From positions 186,001-250,000 of the forward strand of contig KV918800.1 of assembly GCA_002049455.2 (NCBI GenBank): a DNA stretch of 64,000 bases. The letters run 5' to 3'. The DNA comes from Porphyra umbilicalis (taxonomy: Eukaryota > Rhodophyta > Bangiophyceae > Bangiales > Bangiaceae). The translations under genes were made by a program, and so were the position numbers. The notes under the pieces are model-generated. The model worked only from the letters and a program-made list of their open reading frames with translations, ran no database searches and had not been told where the DNA came from. Shown piece by piece: positions 9,393-19,338 of this stretch (its first letter is position 1; every line of letters starts with the position of its first letter).

Positions 9393-12300
9393 AGCTGTCT
9401 GGGTCGCTCACCGCCCATGCCCCTTCGGTTCCACAATGTACATCGTCCCCCTTCGTCGGCCCTTCCCGAGGGCTTTTGCTTTCAACTGCGTCTATCAACG
9501 GCAAAGTTGTGCGGGTCCTGTTTGATGACGGTTCTCCCATCAACTTTGTGTCGTGGCGTCTCGTTCGCTCGCTTTACATCGATACAAAGAAGACGAACTT
9601 TGCGGCCGATATGCCTGACGGCCGCTCCCATGTGCTAGACGCCACGGACGCCCTCGACGTTGAAATCGGGGGATACCGCGAGCATCTCCCCTTTGCTGTT
9701 TGTGATTTGAACCGCTACGATGTCATCATTGGCATGCGCTGGCGCGAGGACAAGGGCGCACGCATCAACTACAAGAACAATAAGATCACCATCAAGCACA
9801 AGCGCAAGTCCATTACTATCAAGGCCACCCTAGAACCTAGCAACACCATCAGCCGGCAGCGTCTGGCACGAGATCTCAAGCAACGGTCGCCCGTTTTCGC
9901 CTTGTTCCTACATGGTGGCGATGCTGGGAACCACATTGACATCAACTCCATCGATTTAGACGGACAACAAAACTCTTCAAGGGTCCAAGAGCTGCTAGCG
10001 GAGTATGCGGACGTCTTCCCCAAGGACCTTCCAGCAGGACTGCCACCCAAACGTAGTCGGGAGTTCCACATCGAGCTCGAAGAAGGCGCAAAGCCCCATC
10101 GCAGCGGCATGTACCGGCTCTCCGAGTCCGAGTTGGCGGAACTTAAGTCGCAAATCTCTGGCCTGATACAAAAAGGTTTCATACAGCCAAGCTCTTCCCC
10201 GTGGGGCTCTTCTGTCCTCTTTGCGGCTAAGAAAGACGGTGGCTGGCGACTGTGCATCGACTACCGAGCCCTCAACAAGGCTACGATCAAGAACGCCTAT
10301 CCTTTGCCCCGCATCGACGAGATCTTCGACCAATTGCGGCACGCCAAGTACTTCACAAAGATCGACCTTCGCTCTGGGTACCACCAGATCCGACTGGACC
10401 GGGCATCAATACCCCTGACGGCCTTCCGCACCAAGTACGGCTTCTATGAGTTTACTGTGCTTCCGTTCGGCCTTACCAACGCTCCTGCCGTGTTTATGAA
10501 CCTCATGAACGACGTTTTCCAAGAGTACCTCGACGACTTCATTTGCGTCTATCTCGATGATATCCTCGTGTACAGCGAGAATCTTGACGAACACCTACGG
10601 CATCTACGGCTGGCGCTGGACAAGCTGCGGCTACATAAGCTCTACGCCAAGCTAAGCAAGTGCCAGTTCGCGGAGACCACCGTTGACTACCTCGGGCATG
10701 TCATCTCGGCCGACGGCTTCTCCATGGAGAATGAGAAAGTCAATGCCATCCGAACGTGGACCACTCCTCAATCTAAGAAGGATGTGCAGTCCTTTCTCGG
10801 CATGGTCAACTTTTATCGCCGCTTCATCAGGGATATGGCAGAAATCGCCGTTCCCTTGACTCGGCTAACTGGCAACATCGACTTCGAATGGTCCGCAGAC
10901 GCGGACGCGTCATTTCAGCGGCTCAAGGTGCTTGCCACAAGTGCACCAGTATTACGCGGCTTCGATAAGCGGCACCCTATCTACGTGTCTACCGACGCAA
11001 GTGGTTACGCTATCGGTGCTGTACTGGAGCAAGATGACGGACAAGGGAGACGGCCGGTGGCTTTCTTCTCCCAAGTTTTGAACATCCACGAGCAGCGCTA
11101 TTCGATCCGTGAGCGCGAACTCCTGGCTGTTGTCCAAGCCATTCGCTACTGGCGCTGCTACCTTTATGGACACACGTTTGTCGTCCACACCGACCATGAG
11201 TCCCTGCAGTACCTGAGGACTCAAGAAAAGCTAAACGACCGGCAAGTACGGTGGCTGGAACTTCTGGACCAGTACCAGTTCAAGATTATACCCGTCAAGG
11301 GCACGGCAAACGCCGTCGCCGACGCTCTATCGCGTCACCCGCGAAATGCCCCAGACAAGGCCATCCCCAACCAAGACCTTCTTAGCTGTGTGCTGGCCAA
11401 GACCATTGACGACAAGCCCCAGAAAAGTGAGATCAACAACCTCATGACCACGCACCTGAGTGAACAAGACCTTGCCACCCTAAGTGAAGAGTACCGCGCG
11501 GACCCTGAGTTTGCCACCCTAGCCCAAGATCCGGTAGCGCCCTACACCAAAGACATGGGGTTGTTGAAACGAGGTGATCGTACGTGCATCCCTGCTGGTA
11601 CTCTCCGAACTAAGCTTCTTCACGACTACCATGATGTCCCTAGCCAAGGGCACATGGGCGTCCGCAAGACTACCAAAGCGATGGCTCCCAAGTACTACTG
11701 GAAGACCATGCGCAAGGACATCCAAAGTTACGTACAAGCATGTGATCCGTGCCAACGCAACAAAGCTGGCACGCATTCACCTCTGGGTCACCTCAAGCCT
11801 CTAGATCCCCCGACCCAAAGATGGGCAAGCGTCTCCATGGACTTCATTACACCTCTGCCCCTAACCTCTCGCGGTCACAATGGCATCTACGTCGTAGTGG
11901 ATCGCCTTACCAAAATGATCCGGCTGGCTGCGACGAAGCCTGGATGCACGGCTCCTGTCGTTGCGCTACTCTTCCACGACCATGTTTACCGGAATCACGG
12001 CCTTCCCGTGGACGTGGTGTGTGACCGCGATCCTATCTTCTTCTCCAACTTTTGGAAAGCCCTTACGGACATCCTCAAGGTCAAAATTCGTGCGTCGTCC
12101 GCCTATCATCCGCAGACGGACGGGCAGACCGAGATTATGAACAAGAAGGTGGAAGAAATGCTGCGTAACTTCGTCAACCACCACCAAAGCGATTGGGATC
12201 TGTACCTTGTCGACGTCGAAGTCGCGTACAACCGATCTCCAAACGCGGTCACTACCTACTCTCCCTTCTTCCTGAACTATGGCTACGAGCCTTCCACTGT

Positions 12301-12895
12301 CCCGGCCGATCTTCATTGCTCTACAGCGACCAATGTCGCATCCGTATCCGAGTGGCTGCAGGGCTTATCCAAAGCTCAAGCTCACGCCACGAAAGGCATT
12401 ACCACGGCCAATGACGCGCGAGCGCAGTACGCCAATCGCCGTCGACGTCCATGCACCATCGTCGTTGGAGACCTTGTACTCCTCAGCACCAAGAACTTAA
12501 TGCCGGACGCCTACCAAGGCGCCAAGAAGCTGATGCCCAAGTACTCCGGTCCCTACCGCGTGACGGAGAGCATCAATGGCGTCACGTTTCGCCTCGATCT
12601 TCCCCAAGCCGTCTTGGACCGCAATGTCCATAACGCCTTTCACGCGAGTCTCCTCAGGCCGTACCGCTCGGACCCGTATGACCGACTTCCTCCCGCTCCG
12701 CCCCCGATTGACTTTCCGGACGGCGCCATTGAGTACGAAGTCGAAAGCATTCTGCGGTCTCGCAAGCGTCGCGGTCGCCTCCAGTACTTGGTCAAGTGGC
12801 GCGGTCACAATGTCAGCGAGAGCACTTGGCAATCCAAAGCCGACCTCAAGAACTCCCAAGACGTTTTGGCCACGTTCCTGCGTTCCGAGGCCTAA
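9375..12895 (+). CDS. pol: Pol polyprotein of element 1 (PR-RT-RH-IN-chromodomain)
   Basis: The continuous pol frame (open from 9338, 1185 codons) has domains in this order: aspartic protease with [10 protein letters not shown] (residues 61-70, DDG in place of the usual DSG/DTG); reverse transcriptase with LPFGL and the YLDD box at 405-408; RNase H with STDAS (D553) and HTDH (D619); integrase with the HHCC finger (H765, H772, C802, C805) and DDE triad D835, D896, E932 (D-35-E); a GPY motif near 1071; and a chromodomain at about 1131-1180 ([10 protein letters not shown]...[15 protein letters not shown]). Expression is most likely by -1 frameshift from gag at CCCAAAA. No stop or indel breaks it, so the element may be autonomous. 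The chromodomain likely targets integration to marked chromatin, as in known chromoviruses. Confidence 0.97.
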
Positions 12896-12896
12896 C

Positions 12897-12906
12897 GGGG
12901 GGGAGA
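12897..12906 (+). promoter_or_regulatory. Polypurine tract of element 1
   Basis: GGGGGGGAGA lies immediately before the 3' LTR, after the pol stop, as expected for the plus-strand primer. Confidence 0.85.
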
Positions 12907-13807
12907 TGTAAGGCCTTGGCCTTTCACGCCACGTGGCTACCTACTTTCAACCTACTTTCCACGTTTCACCCGCTTTCCAACCTCACTTTCCACGTGGCAC
13001 GCTTCCTTAGTGACTCGCTGTACGCGTCCAACACCCGCTACAACGGCCTCCATCTTTTTGGTGGAAGCAACGGACACGCCGATCACCCTGATACGGCGTG
13101 GGGCCATCCAGCGCGTTGCTGACCCATCGTGATGCGGCGCCTGACTCCAGATCAACCGGCGTCAGCACCACGCCACCAATGGGAGTCGGTGTCAGTTGTC
13201 TAGCCCTATAGGGACGCGACATCACTGTCCGCGTCCCGTACAATCCGTTAGGGCGATCCGGTGCCAGCAGGGCTGGGCCGGTCATGCCCTGCTGTGGGGG
13301 CTGTCGAACGCCGCACTGTCCAATGGGAAGTGCCCGCAGTCTTCGACATTCGTGTCGAAAGCCTCCTGATTCTCCACGTTTCTTCACCTGCGTTTTGAGG
13401 CATCTGGTGCCGCGTTTTTGGCGGCACGCACCCGTTTACCCTTGTTTTTGGCCTATCTGGTGCCGCGTTTTAGCGACACACGCCCGTCTCCCCTCGGTTT
13501 TGGCCCTTCTGGTGCCACACCGTGAGGACGACGAGCGCATGCATGATCTGGGGCACCTGGGGTGCCCCGAGGAGAGTATATAGACGGACAGGAGGAGCTC
13601 CTCCGGGGGGATCGAGAGGGGCAGACTCGGTACCAAAAGACAACCTTTTCCCTCGTGACCCCTCTCGCCAAACCCGACCGTCGTCGCGCCCGCTGAGCTC
13701 CTCGGACCCCTCCTCCGTCGTGCCCATCGTCTTCCCCGGCGCCGCCTTCGGCGGTTTCGATTCCCCAAAGTACGTACGACCCGCCACGTGGCATCGCGGG
13801 TCTTACA
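12907..13807 (+). repeat. 3' LTR of element 1
   Basis: 901 bp, identical to the 5' LTR except for one A/G difference in the segment just before the TATA-like site. It is followed by the target duplication TGTCA. Confidence 0.95.
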
Positions 13808-13847
13808 TGTCACTATGTGTCGTTGTTGACGTTGTCGCTGACGCGCC

Positions 13848-14084
13848 GGCACGGAGCGCGGACGTGGTTGTCGCCTCAGTTCCCGGTTGGAAACACCCGT
13901 GAGGGGGGGTGGTGCGTTTACGCCGTCGTGGAGCGGGTCTGGGGTCGTAAGTTTCGGATACTTGGTGCATGGGCAAGGTGGGGGTGCTGGAGAGGGGGTC
14001 GTTCGTGGGAGGTCGTTTGAATTTGAACGGTGCGGGCCGAGCGGTCGCGGCAAGCGCGAAAGTGATTCTGACGCGGACCCGCCC
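13848..14084 (+). repeat. Tandem-duplicated flank, copy 2
   Basis: Homologous to 6198-6436. A MITE is inserted at its right edge. Confidence 0.7.
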
Positions 14085-14090
14085 AGTTTA

Positions 14091-14258
14091 GGGTCATTCT
14101 ACACCAGCCCGAACGCCCCGAACGTCCGAACGCTGAACGGCCATATCAAAATCTCATTGGGCGACGTGGCATCGGCTGGGATGCTTGGCCAATGGAATTT
14201 CAATATGGCCGTTCAGCGTTCGGACGTTCGGGGCGTTCGGGCTGGTGTAGAATGACCC
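14091..14258. mobile_element. Tourist/Harbinger-like MITE, TSD TTA
   Basis: A 168-bp element starting GGGTCATTCTACACCAGCCC and ending in its reverse complement. The first 56 bp of both arms are perfectly complementary, and weaker pairing continues to about 70 bp. It is flanked by TTA at 14088-14090 and 14259-14261. A 3-bp TTA target and GGG-starting TIRs are hallmarks of PIF/Harbinger MITEs. It has no coding capacity. The perfect arms suggest a recent move. Confidence 0.85.
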
Positions 14259-14261
14259 TTA

Positions 14262-14928
14262 GTCTCTCGGTCGAGCGGGCATTTGCCAAGGCTTTCAGAC
14301 TGGGTCTCATGGTCGCAGACGTGGGGTGCTGGGTGGGGGAGCGGGGGCGGGGCAGTGGTGGACATGGTGGTTGCCAAGGTACAGTTCGTGAGCTGATTGA
14401 TGAGGACGAAGGTGGTGGTGGGAGCGCGTGGGGAGGGGGGGGGGGGGGACTGGGCTGTACGCTGGTTGTTGCCGAGGCGGACTGGGCAACCTGCGGAGCG
14501 CGCCCCCCGTCAAGGGGGGGCCGAGGGCGCGGGGCGGTGTCGCGACGGCCAGTCCGGCGGCGGTAGCGTCGGCGGCAGTGCGGCGGCGGTGACGCGGCGG
14601 CTGCGCCGCGGAGGTGGCAGCAAGGACGGGGTGGCCTCTGTTTGTCGCTCCCCGGTGCCACAGCAGCGGCACGACGATGACGTCGCGGTCGCGGCGCGCC
14701 GATCGCCCGTGTGCGCGCGCTGCCGCGCCAACTGGCGGTCCAGCCGGCCGCCGTCTCAGCCGCCGCCTCCGCTAACCGTCGCGTCGCCGCCGCACGGCGC
14801 TGCCGCGCGTCGCTGGCGTGGTGGCCGCCGCAACCCCTTGCAGCCGCCGCACACCACCACCCCCACCCGCGCCGCCGCGCACGCACTCGCCACCCTCGCC
14901 GCCCCGCAGCGAAGCGCAACTCGGGGAC

Positions 14929-14970
<42 letters not shown>

Positions 14971-15000
14971 GCGGCGGCGGCAGCAGCGGCGGCGGCGGCG

Positions 15001-15032
<32 letters not shown>

Positions 15033-15534
15033 GGCGGCGGCGGCTCCCACGTCTCGTGGCGGCGGCCGCCACGGGCGACGCTGCCGCCGGTCAGCCGCCG
15101 ATTTTAAGTGGGGTGGGGGCGGCTGATGTACACGCCCGCAGCGTGTCTTGCGGCAGTCTGATTGCCTCGGAGGGGGGCTGGGGGTGGCCACCCGAGTGAC
15201 GACGAGCATTGTTCCGCCGTGATGGACGCTTAGGACGTCGTTCACGGGGCAAAGACGGCGAAAAGAGCCAAGCCACAGTAGAGAAAGAAAAAACGGAGGC
15301 CACTCGCACGTTGTGCCGTTGGCTGGACTTTGCTTTGAATTACCTGAACACACTTACTTTCTTTTGATTAGAAAATTAAGGCCATGGTATCTTCGCGAAC
15401 GCGCCCGCAGTCTGCCTCCATCGGAAGCGGGGCGCCTCGGACAGAAATTGAAGCGCAGCTGCGAGGAACGTCAACTGACAGCCTTTCTGCGAACCGCCAC
15501 CCCCAGATCGCTCCAGGCCCTGACAGCTCGGCTC
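14262..15534. other. GC-rich low-complexity interval, no supported gene
   Basis: Long open frames exist on both strands but consist of Arg, Ala or Gly runs from CCG/GGC repeats. Nothing here resembles a protein domain. Confidence 0.5.
14935..15045. repeat. GGC/GCA trinucleotide microsatellite
   Basis: About 110 bp of (GGC)n interrupted by CAGC and CAGCAGC. All frames are open, giving poly-Gly, poly-Ala or poly-Arg. Confidence 0.9.
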
Positions 15535-18040
15535 CGCGTGAAGGAAACGGGTGCCGGTGTTTTCGCAGCTAGACCTGCGAAAGTGACCAGCGAAAATGAG
15601 TCCACCAATGAGATCGCAATACGGCCTGGCGATTGAGCCCTCCTGGCCGCAACCGATTGCCGCCAGCGCGCCGCGCGCCAGACCTCCATGCCACACTCTC
15701 GAGAGCTTCGGGTCAGTGTAGTTGCCGTCAGACCATTTTCTTGTCGACCCATTCTATCCCATGTTTTTAATGGCAGCACTCCTATTCCTGTTCTTACCCC
15801 TCAATTAAGAATGCTCCCCCAGCCCAGCAGCCCCCGTGCCGCCACCCGGGTGGCGGGGGTACCCCCGCTGCCCGCCGCCGCCCCTAGGGGCCCTGGTGCC
15901 GGCCGCCGCCCCCGCCGCCGCCCGCGGCTCCTGCCGCTCTCCGTCGCCCCCGCTGCTGGCCGCTGCCCCCGCTGCTGGCCGCTGCCCCCGCTGCTGGCCG
16001 CTACCCCCGCTGCTGGCCGCTGCCCCCGCTGCTGGCCGCTGCCCCCGCTGCTGGCCGCTGCTCCCGCTGCTGGCCGCCGCCCCCGCTGCTGGCCGCCGCC
16101 CCCGCTGCTGGCCGCCGCCCCCGCTGCCGGACGCCGCCCCCGCTGCCGGACGCCGCCCCCGCTGCCGGCCGCTGCCCCCGCTGCTGGCCGCCGCCCCCGC
16201 TGCCGGCCGCTGCCCCCGCTGCTGGCCGCCGCCCCCGCTGCCCTCCGCCGCTCCTGCCGCTCGCTGCCGCCCCCTGTGCCGCCCGCCGACCCGGCTGCCC
16301 CCCGCCGCCCCCACCACCGGCCACCCGCTCCAGCCGCTTCCCGCCGCCCCCACTGCCGCCCGTTCCTCCTACCGCCCGCTGCCGCCGTTGCGGCCGGCAC
16401 CCACTTCTGCTACCGCCCGTCGCCCACGCAGCCCGCCGCCGCCGCCGCTGCCGGCTCCCGCTTCTGCTGCCGCCCGCCGCTCGCGCGGCCGGCCGTCAAC
16501 ACCACCGCCGGACGTCGCCCCCGCTGCCGCCCATCGCCCCCGCTGTCGCCCGCCGCCCCTGCTGTTGCCCGCCGCCCCTGCCGCCCGCCGCCGCCCCCGC
16601 TGCTGGCCACCGTCCCCACCACCGTCCTCCGCTACTGTCGCTGGCCATCGACCCCGCTGCCGGCCACTACTGGCTGCCGCTCCCGCTTCCGGCCGCCACC
16701 CCAGCCGTTTGCTGCGGCCCCCTGCCATTGAAGGCTTCTAGCTGTGTTGCTTTTCTCTACTGCTTTGCATGTTAGCTGATGGATCTGGGGGCTTTACTGA
16801 CTGACTTCAGAGGCTTGGCAGCAGGTCGTGGGCCAGGGAAGGTTGGGCATAGGTTGTTTGTTTCTGTCATGTTGAGAGGTAAAATTGAACATGATGCAGT
16901 TGTTTGTGCGCTTAGCCACCTATACCACGCTTCATAGCGCAGTCGATATACCCAGAAACGACCAAATATAAAAACCGCGTTTCTCGTTCTCATGCATGTG
17001 TACCTTGCGCACCCCTCGCCCCTACCGATCTGAGGCCCCTGATGGACCAATCCGGAACGATGGGTGGACCAATCGAGAACGATGGTGCATACGGCACATG
17101 ATGTCACATCGACATTGTACCTTTTCCCAGATGTGTCCGGGGCTCTTGAGGGCCCTGAGAACCATGGTATTACTGGCTAAGCTCGCAGACGATTTCTTCA
17201 TCATGTTTTCTGCACTCCCAACAAAAACTTCTTGTCTGTCCTCACCACCCCGTTACCATGCCTGGCACTGCAGCTCTGCGGATGCTCGCATTGTTCAGAG
17301 ACACCCAGAGCCCCACCTCCCCACCCCATCCACAACAGTTTTTGTAGAGGCGTTCGCGACAACGGCCGAATGCTGCGGTCGGCAGCAGCAGCAGTCGCTG
17401 GCAGTGGCGGCGGCTGCCGGCGGCGGCGGCAGCTGCCGGCCGCGGTGGCAGTGACAAGCAGCGGCGGCTGCGGACGGCGGCGGCGGCGGCGGCCGGCGGC
17501 TGCGGATGGCGGCGGCAGCGGCGGCCGGCGACGGCGGCGGCCAGCAGCGGCGGTGCAGCAAACGGAGAGGGTGCGGCCAGAAGCGGTGGAGGCGGCCGGC
17601 CGCAGCAGCGATCGCCAGCGGCGGGGTTGGCGCCCGGTAGCGGGGGGTGGGCGCTAGCGACACGGGAGGCGGGCGGCAGCTGAGGCGGCGGCGGCCGGTA
17701 GAGGCGGCGGTCGGCAGTGGGGGCGGCGAGCGGCAGCGGGGGTGGCGGCACGGGGCTGCTGGGCTGGGGGATGAGTATTCTTAATTATGGGGCAGGAACA
17801 GGAATAGGAGTGCTGTCGTTAATGACATGGGATAGATTGGGTCGACAAGAAAATGGTCTCAAGGCAACTACACGATCAGCGAAGCTCTCGAGAGCTTGAT
17901 CTGCATCTGGCGCGCGCAGCGCGCCGTAGGCACCCCCCCCCCCCCCCCCCCCCGGTGCGGTGCTGATTTTCGCAGCTCATATTCGCGGATCTTCTGCGAA
18001 AACAAGGATGCCCGATTCCTACCTCCGGCTCCGAGACCGC
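15535..18040. mobile_element. Large foldback element A with about 300-bp inverted repeats
   Basis: The left arm (about 15535-15850) and right arm (about 17755-18040) are inverted copies, with long matching blocks such as CATTTTCTTGTCGACCCA, GCACTCCTATTCCTGTTC and the palindrome CTCTCGAGAG present in each arm. They enclose a very GC-rich core built on a 19-bp minisatellite plus GC-rich flanks. No transposase frame is visible. The structure fits a non-autonomous foldback or Mutator-like element. The exact ends and target duplication are not resolved. Confidence 0.7.
15950..16260. repeat. 19-bp minisatellite (GCTGCTGGCCGCTGCCCCC)
   Basis: The unit repeats with few changes. Because 19 is not a multiple of three, every frame gives a 19-residue peptide repeat, so long open frames here do not indicate a protein. 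Confidence 0.85.
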
Positions 18041-19338
18041 CTGACGCGTCGGGCGACCCCGCGCCAACCGCGACGCCGCCGACCAGTCGTCGGCTCGCTC
18101 CGCATGACAGCTGCTGCCGGTCGCATCGTGCGGTCACCACCCCCGGCCGTTGACGGCCGGCCCAAGCGTGCGCTCGCCACGCGGGCATTGTGCATGGGCC
18201 GGACCGCTGTCCGCCGAGCGGACGGCGGCCCCGCACGTGCCCGGGTCGGTGGGGCCCCCGCCCCCACCCGGGTGGCACACAGCGGCTGCACATGGGCCGC
18301 CCGCATCTGCGCGTGCGTCCGCGGCCGCACGTGGTGGGCGACGCGGCCGCCGGCGGGAGCGTCCGCACCAGCGATGACGACGCCCGTGGGGCCGCCTTCA
18401 TTCCCGCCCCTCTCCCCAGCAACTCGGACGCCCGCCCCGCCTCGCCATTGCGCCCGGTGCCGCCTGCAAGCGCCGGCGCCGAGTCGCCACGCCCGACCCG
18501 GTACGTCCGCCGACCATGTCCGCCACGTCTGATGCAACATGGACGCGGCCTGGGTGGTGGCCGCAGCTGTTGGGCAGCGTGCCACGCCCGAAACGCCGCG
18601 TCGTGTGTTGTCGACTGTGGTACGGAGGGGGGGGGGGGGCATCCGCCGTCGCGACGACTGGAGGATGAGAGGAGAAAAGACCCCCGCCTACCCCCTGTTT
18701 ACCCGCGGGCTACTGCCGCGGGCCGTGGTCATGGGCGGGCGGCGCCTCCAACGGTGGGGTGGTCTCCCGCCACCACCCGGCGGCGTGCGTGAAACGGCTG
18801 GCTGGTGGGCGGCGGCGGTCGGCGGCAGCAGCGTCGGCGTGGGGCGGCGGTGGCGGCCGCTGTGGGGCTGCAACCCGGGCCAAAGAGCCGGTGCCTGTGT
18901 ACAGCTGCCAAAGCCTGCGCGGGCGGTCTTTCTCCGTTCCTTTCCCGCTGGCGGCGGCGCCTGCGCGTGCCCCTTGAACGTGTGGGCGCCCTTGCCGACG
19001 CACGAACGCGCCCGCCGCCTCTCCTGGTGCCGCCGCGCTCCGGCTGTTACCCACCATCCCGCGTGCGCGCCGTCTCCGCGCTGCCCACTCCGCCGGCTCG
19101 GTCTGCTTTCGGCTGGCTCCCGCCTCTGCAATTCTCTTTTCTTTTCCTTTTTTGCCCCGCGTCCCATTTCTTTCTCTCGCGGGTCCGTCTGGGTTGGTTA
19201 CGGCGCCACCGACGCGCGGGTGCGCCGCCCCTATTTCGAGGGGCGACCCCGGTCTGCTGCCGCCACCGCTACTATCGCGTCCACGCTCTCCCCTCCCCTG
19301 CTCCCTTTGTCGTACCAGTTCACGGTGGGTTGGTGGCG
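18041..19338. other. GC-rich interval upstream of S1 protease, no supported gene
   Basis: A pure C-run of about 20 bases lies near 17934-17955, just inside the foldback element's right arm. Downstream there are only overlapping Arg/Ala/Pro-rich frames. The last few hundred bases become pyrimidine-rich (TTCTCTTTTCTTTTCC near 19130) and presumably hold the 5' region of the protease gene. Confidence 0.4.

Larger units (their letters stand above)
6605..13807 (+). mobile_element. Intact Ty3/gypsy chromovirus LTR retrotransposon
   Basis: Two 901-bp LTRs (6605-7505 and 12907-13807) start TG and end CA, and are flanked by the 5-bp target duplication TGTCA (6600-6604 and 13808-13812). I found a single A/G difference between the LTRs, so insertion is very recent. 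The order is LTR, zinc-finger ORF, gag, pol (protease, reverse transcriptase, RNase H, integrase, chromodomain), polypurine tract, LTR. The order RT-RH-IN plus a C-terminal chromodomain defines a Ty3/gypsy chromovirus. All coding frames are undamaged. Codon use in gag-pol is visibly less GC-biased than in neighbouring genes. Confidence 0.97.

Noticed and set aside
14200-15130. Long Arg-, Ala- and Gly-rich open frames on both strands
   Set aside because: They are produced by a GGC/GCA microsatellite and surrounding CCG-rich DNA; all frames are open and no domain is visible.
15690-16740. Pro/Ala/Arg-rich frames of up to about 350 codons in three frames
   Set aside because: They come from a 19-bp minisatellite whose period is not a multiple of three, so openness is expected in every frame.
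15693-17894. CTCTCGAGAG as a 10-bp target duplication of foldback element A
   Set aside because: The inverted similarity continues beyond it on both sides to about 15535 and 18040, so this palindrome is inside the TIR.
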